A DNA stretch of 64,000 nt from Jacaranda mimosifolia (Eukaryota; Streptophyta; Magnoliopsida; Lamiales; Bignoniaceae), in the NCBI GenBank assembly GCA_018894105.1, contig CM032128.1:31023299-31087298 (forward strand). Reading direction: 5' to 3'. A model generated the notes under the pieces. That model was not told the DNA's origin, did no database searches, and saw only the letters and a list, made by a program, of their open reading frames with translations. A program made the position numbers and the translations under genes. The number at the start of each line of letters is the position of its first letter. The stretch's first letter is position 1. This document shows positions 63,492 to 64,000 of the stretch, in pieces.

Positions 63492-63599
63492 TTTGGAGAA
63501 GAAATTTCGAGTCTTCGTTTCAGCGATCAGTGACTGAACAGAAAGACAGCAGTTTTGAGAGCGAGAGAGACACTGGTCTACCAAGGATGACGTACTGTG

Positions 63600-64000
63600 A
63601 AATTCCAGTTTTACCCATTCTAAAAGTTGATTGGTCCTGGAGTCTAGGCCGGCCCAAGCACTCCCACTCTTACAAAATTAAATAAATTATAACTGAGTTT
63701 CGCCCCATGGAATAGTATCGTTAAAAATTAAATGGTTTACTTCACACTGAGTGATGGCAGTATTGCTCAATCAATTAATTATAAATGAGTTTGATATTGT
63801 GATTAAATTACAAATAATTTTTTTTTAATTAGAATCTAATTTGAATGAACTCAAATTAATTTTATAGCATGTGAATTTATTTTATCATGTAATCGATTAA
63901 ATTCTATTAAATTTAATTTTTTTTCTTATTAGTAATTCTCCGTCATAATAAAATTGTAAATTTATTTTCAGCATGCTCAAATTTTGTATGAAAGTGAAAC
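63600..64000. other. RPN2 upstream region
   Basis: AT-rich promoter-side DNA with no gene. The GGCCGGCCC word near 63650 is the only G+C-rich patch. Confidence 0.5.

Overview
The window is nuclear DNA of a flowering plant, most likely a eudicot. It is AT-rich, it carries four intron-containing plant genes with GT-AG splice sites, and the space between them is filled with plant-type transposon remnants (Ty3/gypsy of the Tat type, Ty1/copia, long-TIR Mutator-like elements and small MITEs). No bacterial, organellar, CRISPR, rRNA or tRNA feature was recognised. The species cannot be named from the sequence alone.

Layout. 1-5381: the 3' end of a decayed Tat-type Ty3/gypsy element, with the integrase end of pol on the plus strand, an antisense extra ORF and a 3' LTR. 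5.4-10.5 kb: gene-poor AT-rich DNA with MITE remnants. 10764-16152 (minus): an eight-exon JmjN/JmjC/C5HC2 gene of the plant KDM5-like group, closest to JMJ16. Its frame is intact, but two Fe(II) ligands and the FYR domains are missing. 20070-23393 (minus): a three-exon NAC transcription factor. 23.4-43.9 kb: a 20-kb gene-free stretch holding a hairpin MITE, two adjacent MITEs of one family, a nested Ty1/copia element with exact target duplications, and a 995-bp long-TIR element with an exact 9-bp duplication. 44015-52539 (minus): an eight-exon STK19 homologue. 53966-63395 (minus): the 19-exon ribophorin II gene (RPN2/HAP6), a subunit of oligosaccharyltransferase, with a 1.66-kb TIR element in intron 6.

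All four genes lie on the minus strand but are unrelated in function; there is no operon-like logic. I reconstructed exons by joining ORF segments at splice sites so that the frame stays open and the protein matches what I know of each family. The CDS lengths come out as exact multiples of three: 771, 290, 274 and 692 residues. No expression data or database search stands behind these models.

The most interesting item is the JMJ16-like gene. At the first codons of exon 6, where the family has the His-x-Glu iron-binding pair, it encodes Arg-x-Lys, and it stops soon after the zinc finger. It looks like a catalytically dead, shortened demethylase paralogue rather than an obvious pseudogene. The nested copia insertion is unusual in that empty target sites for both insertion events survive inside the same window.
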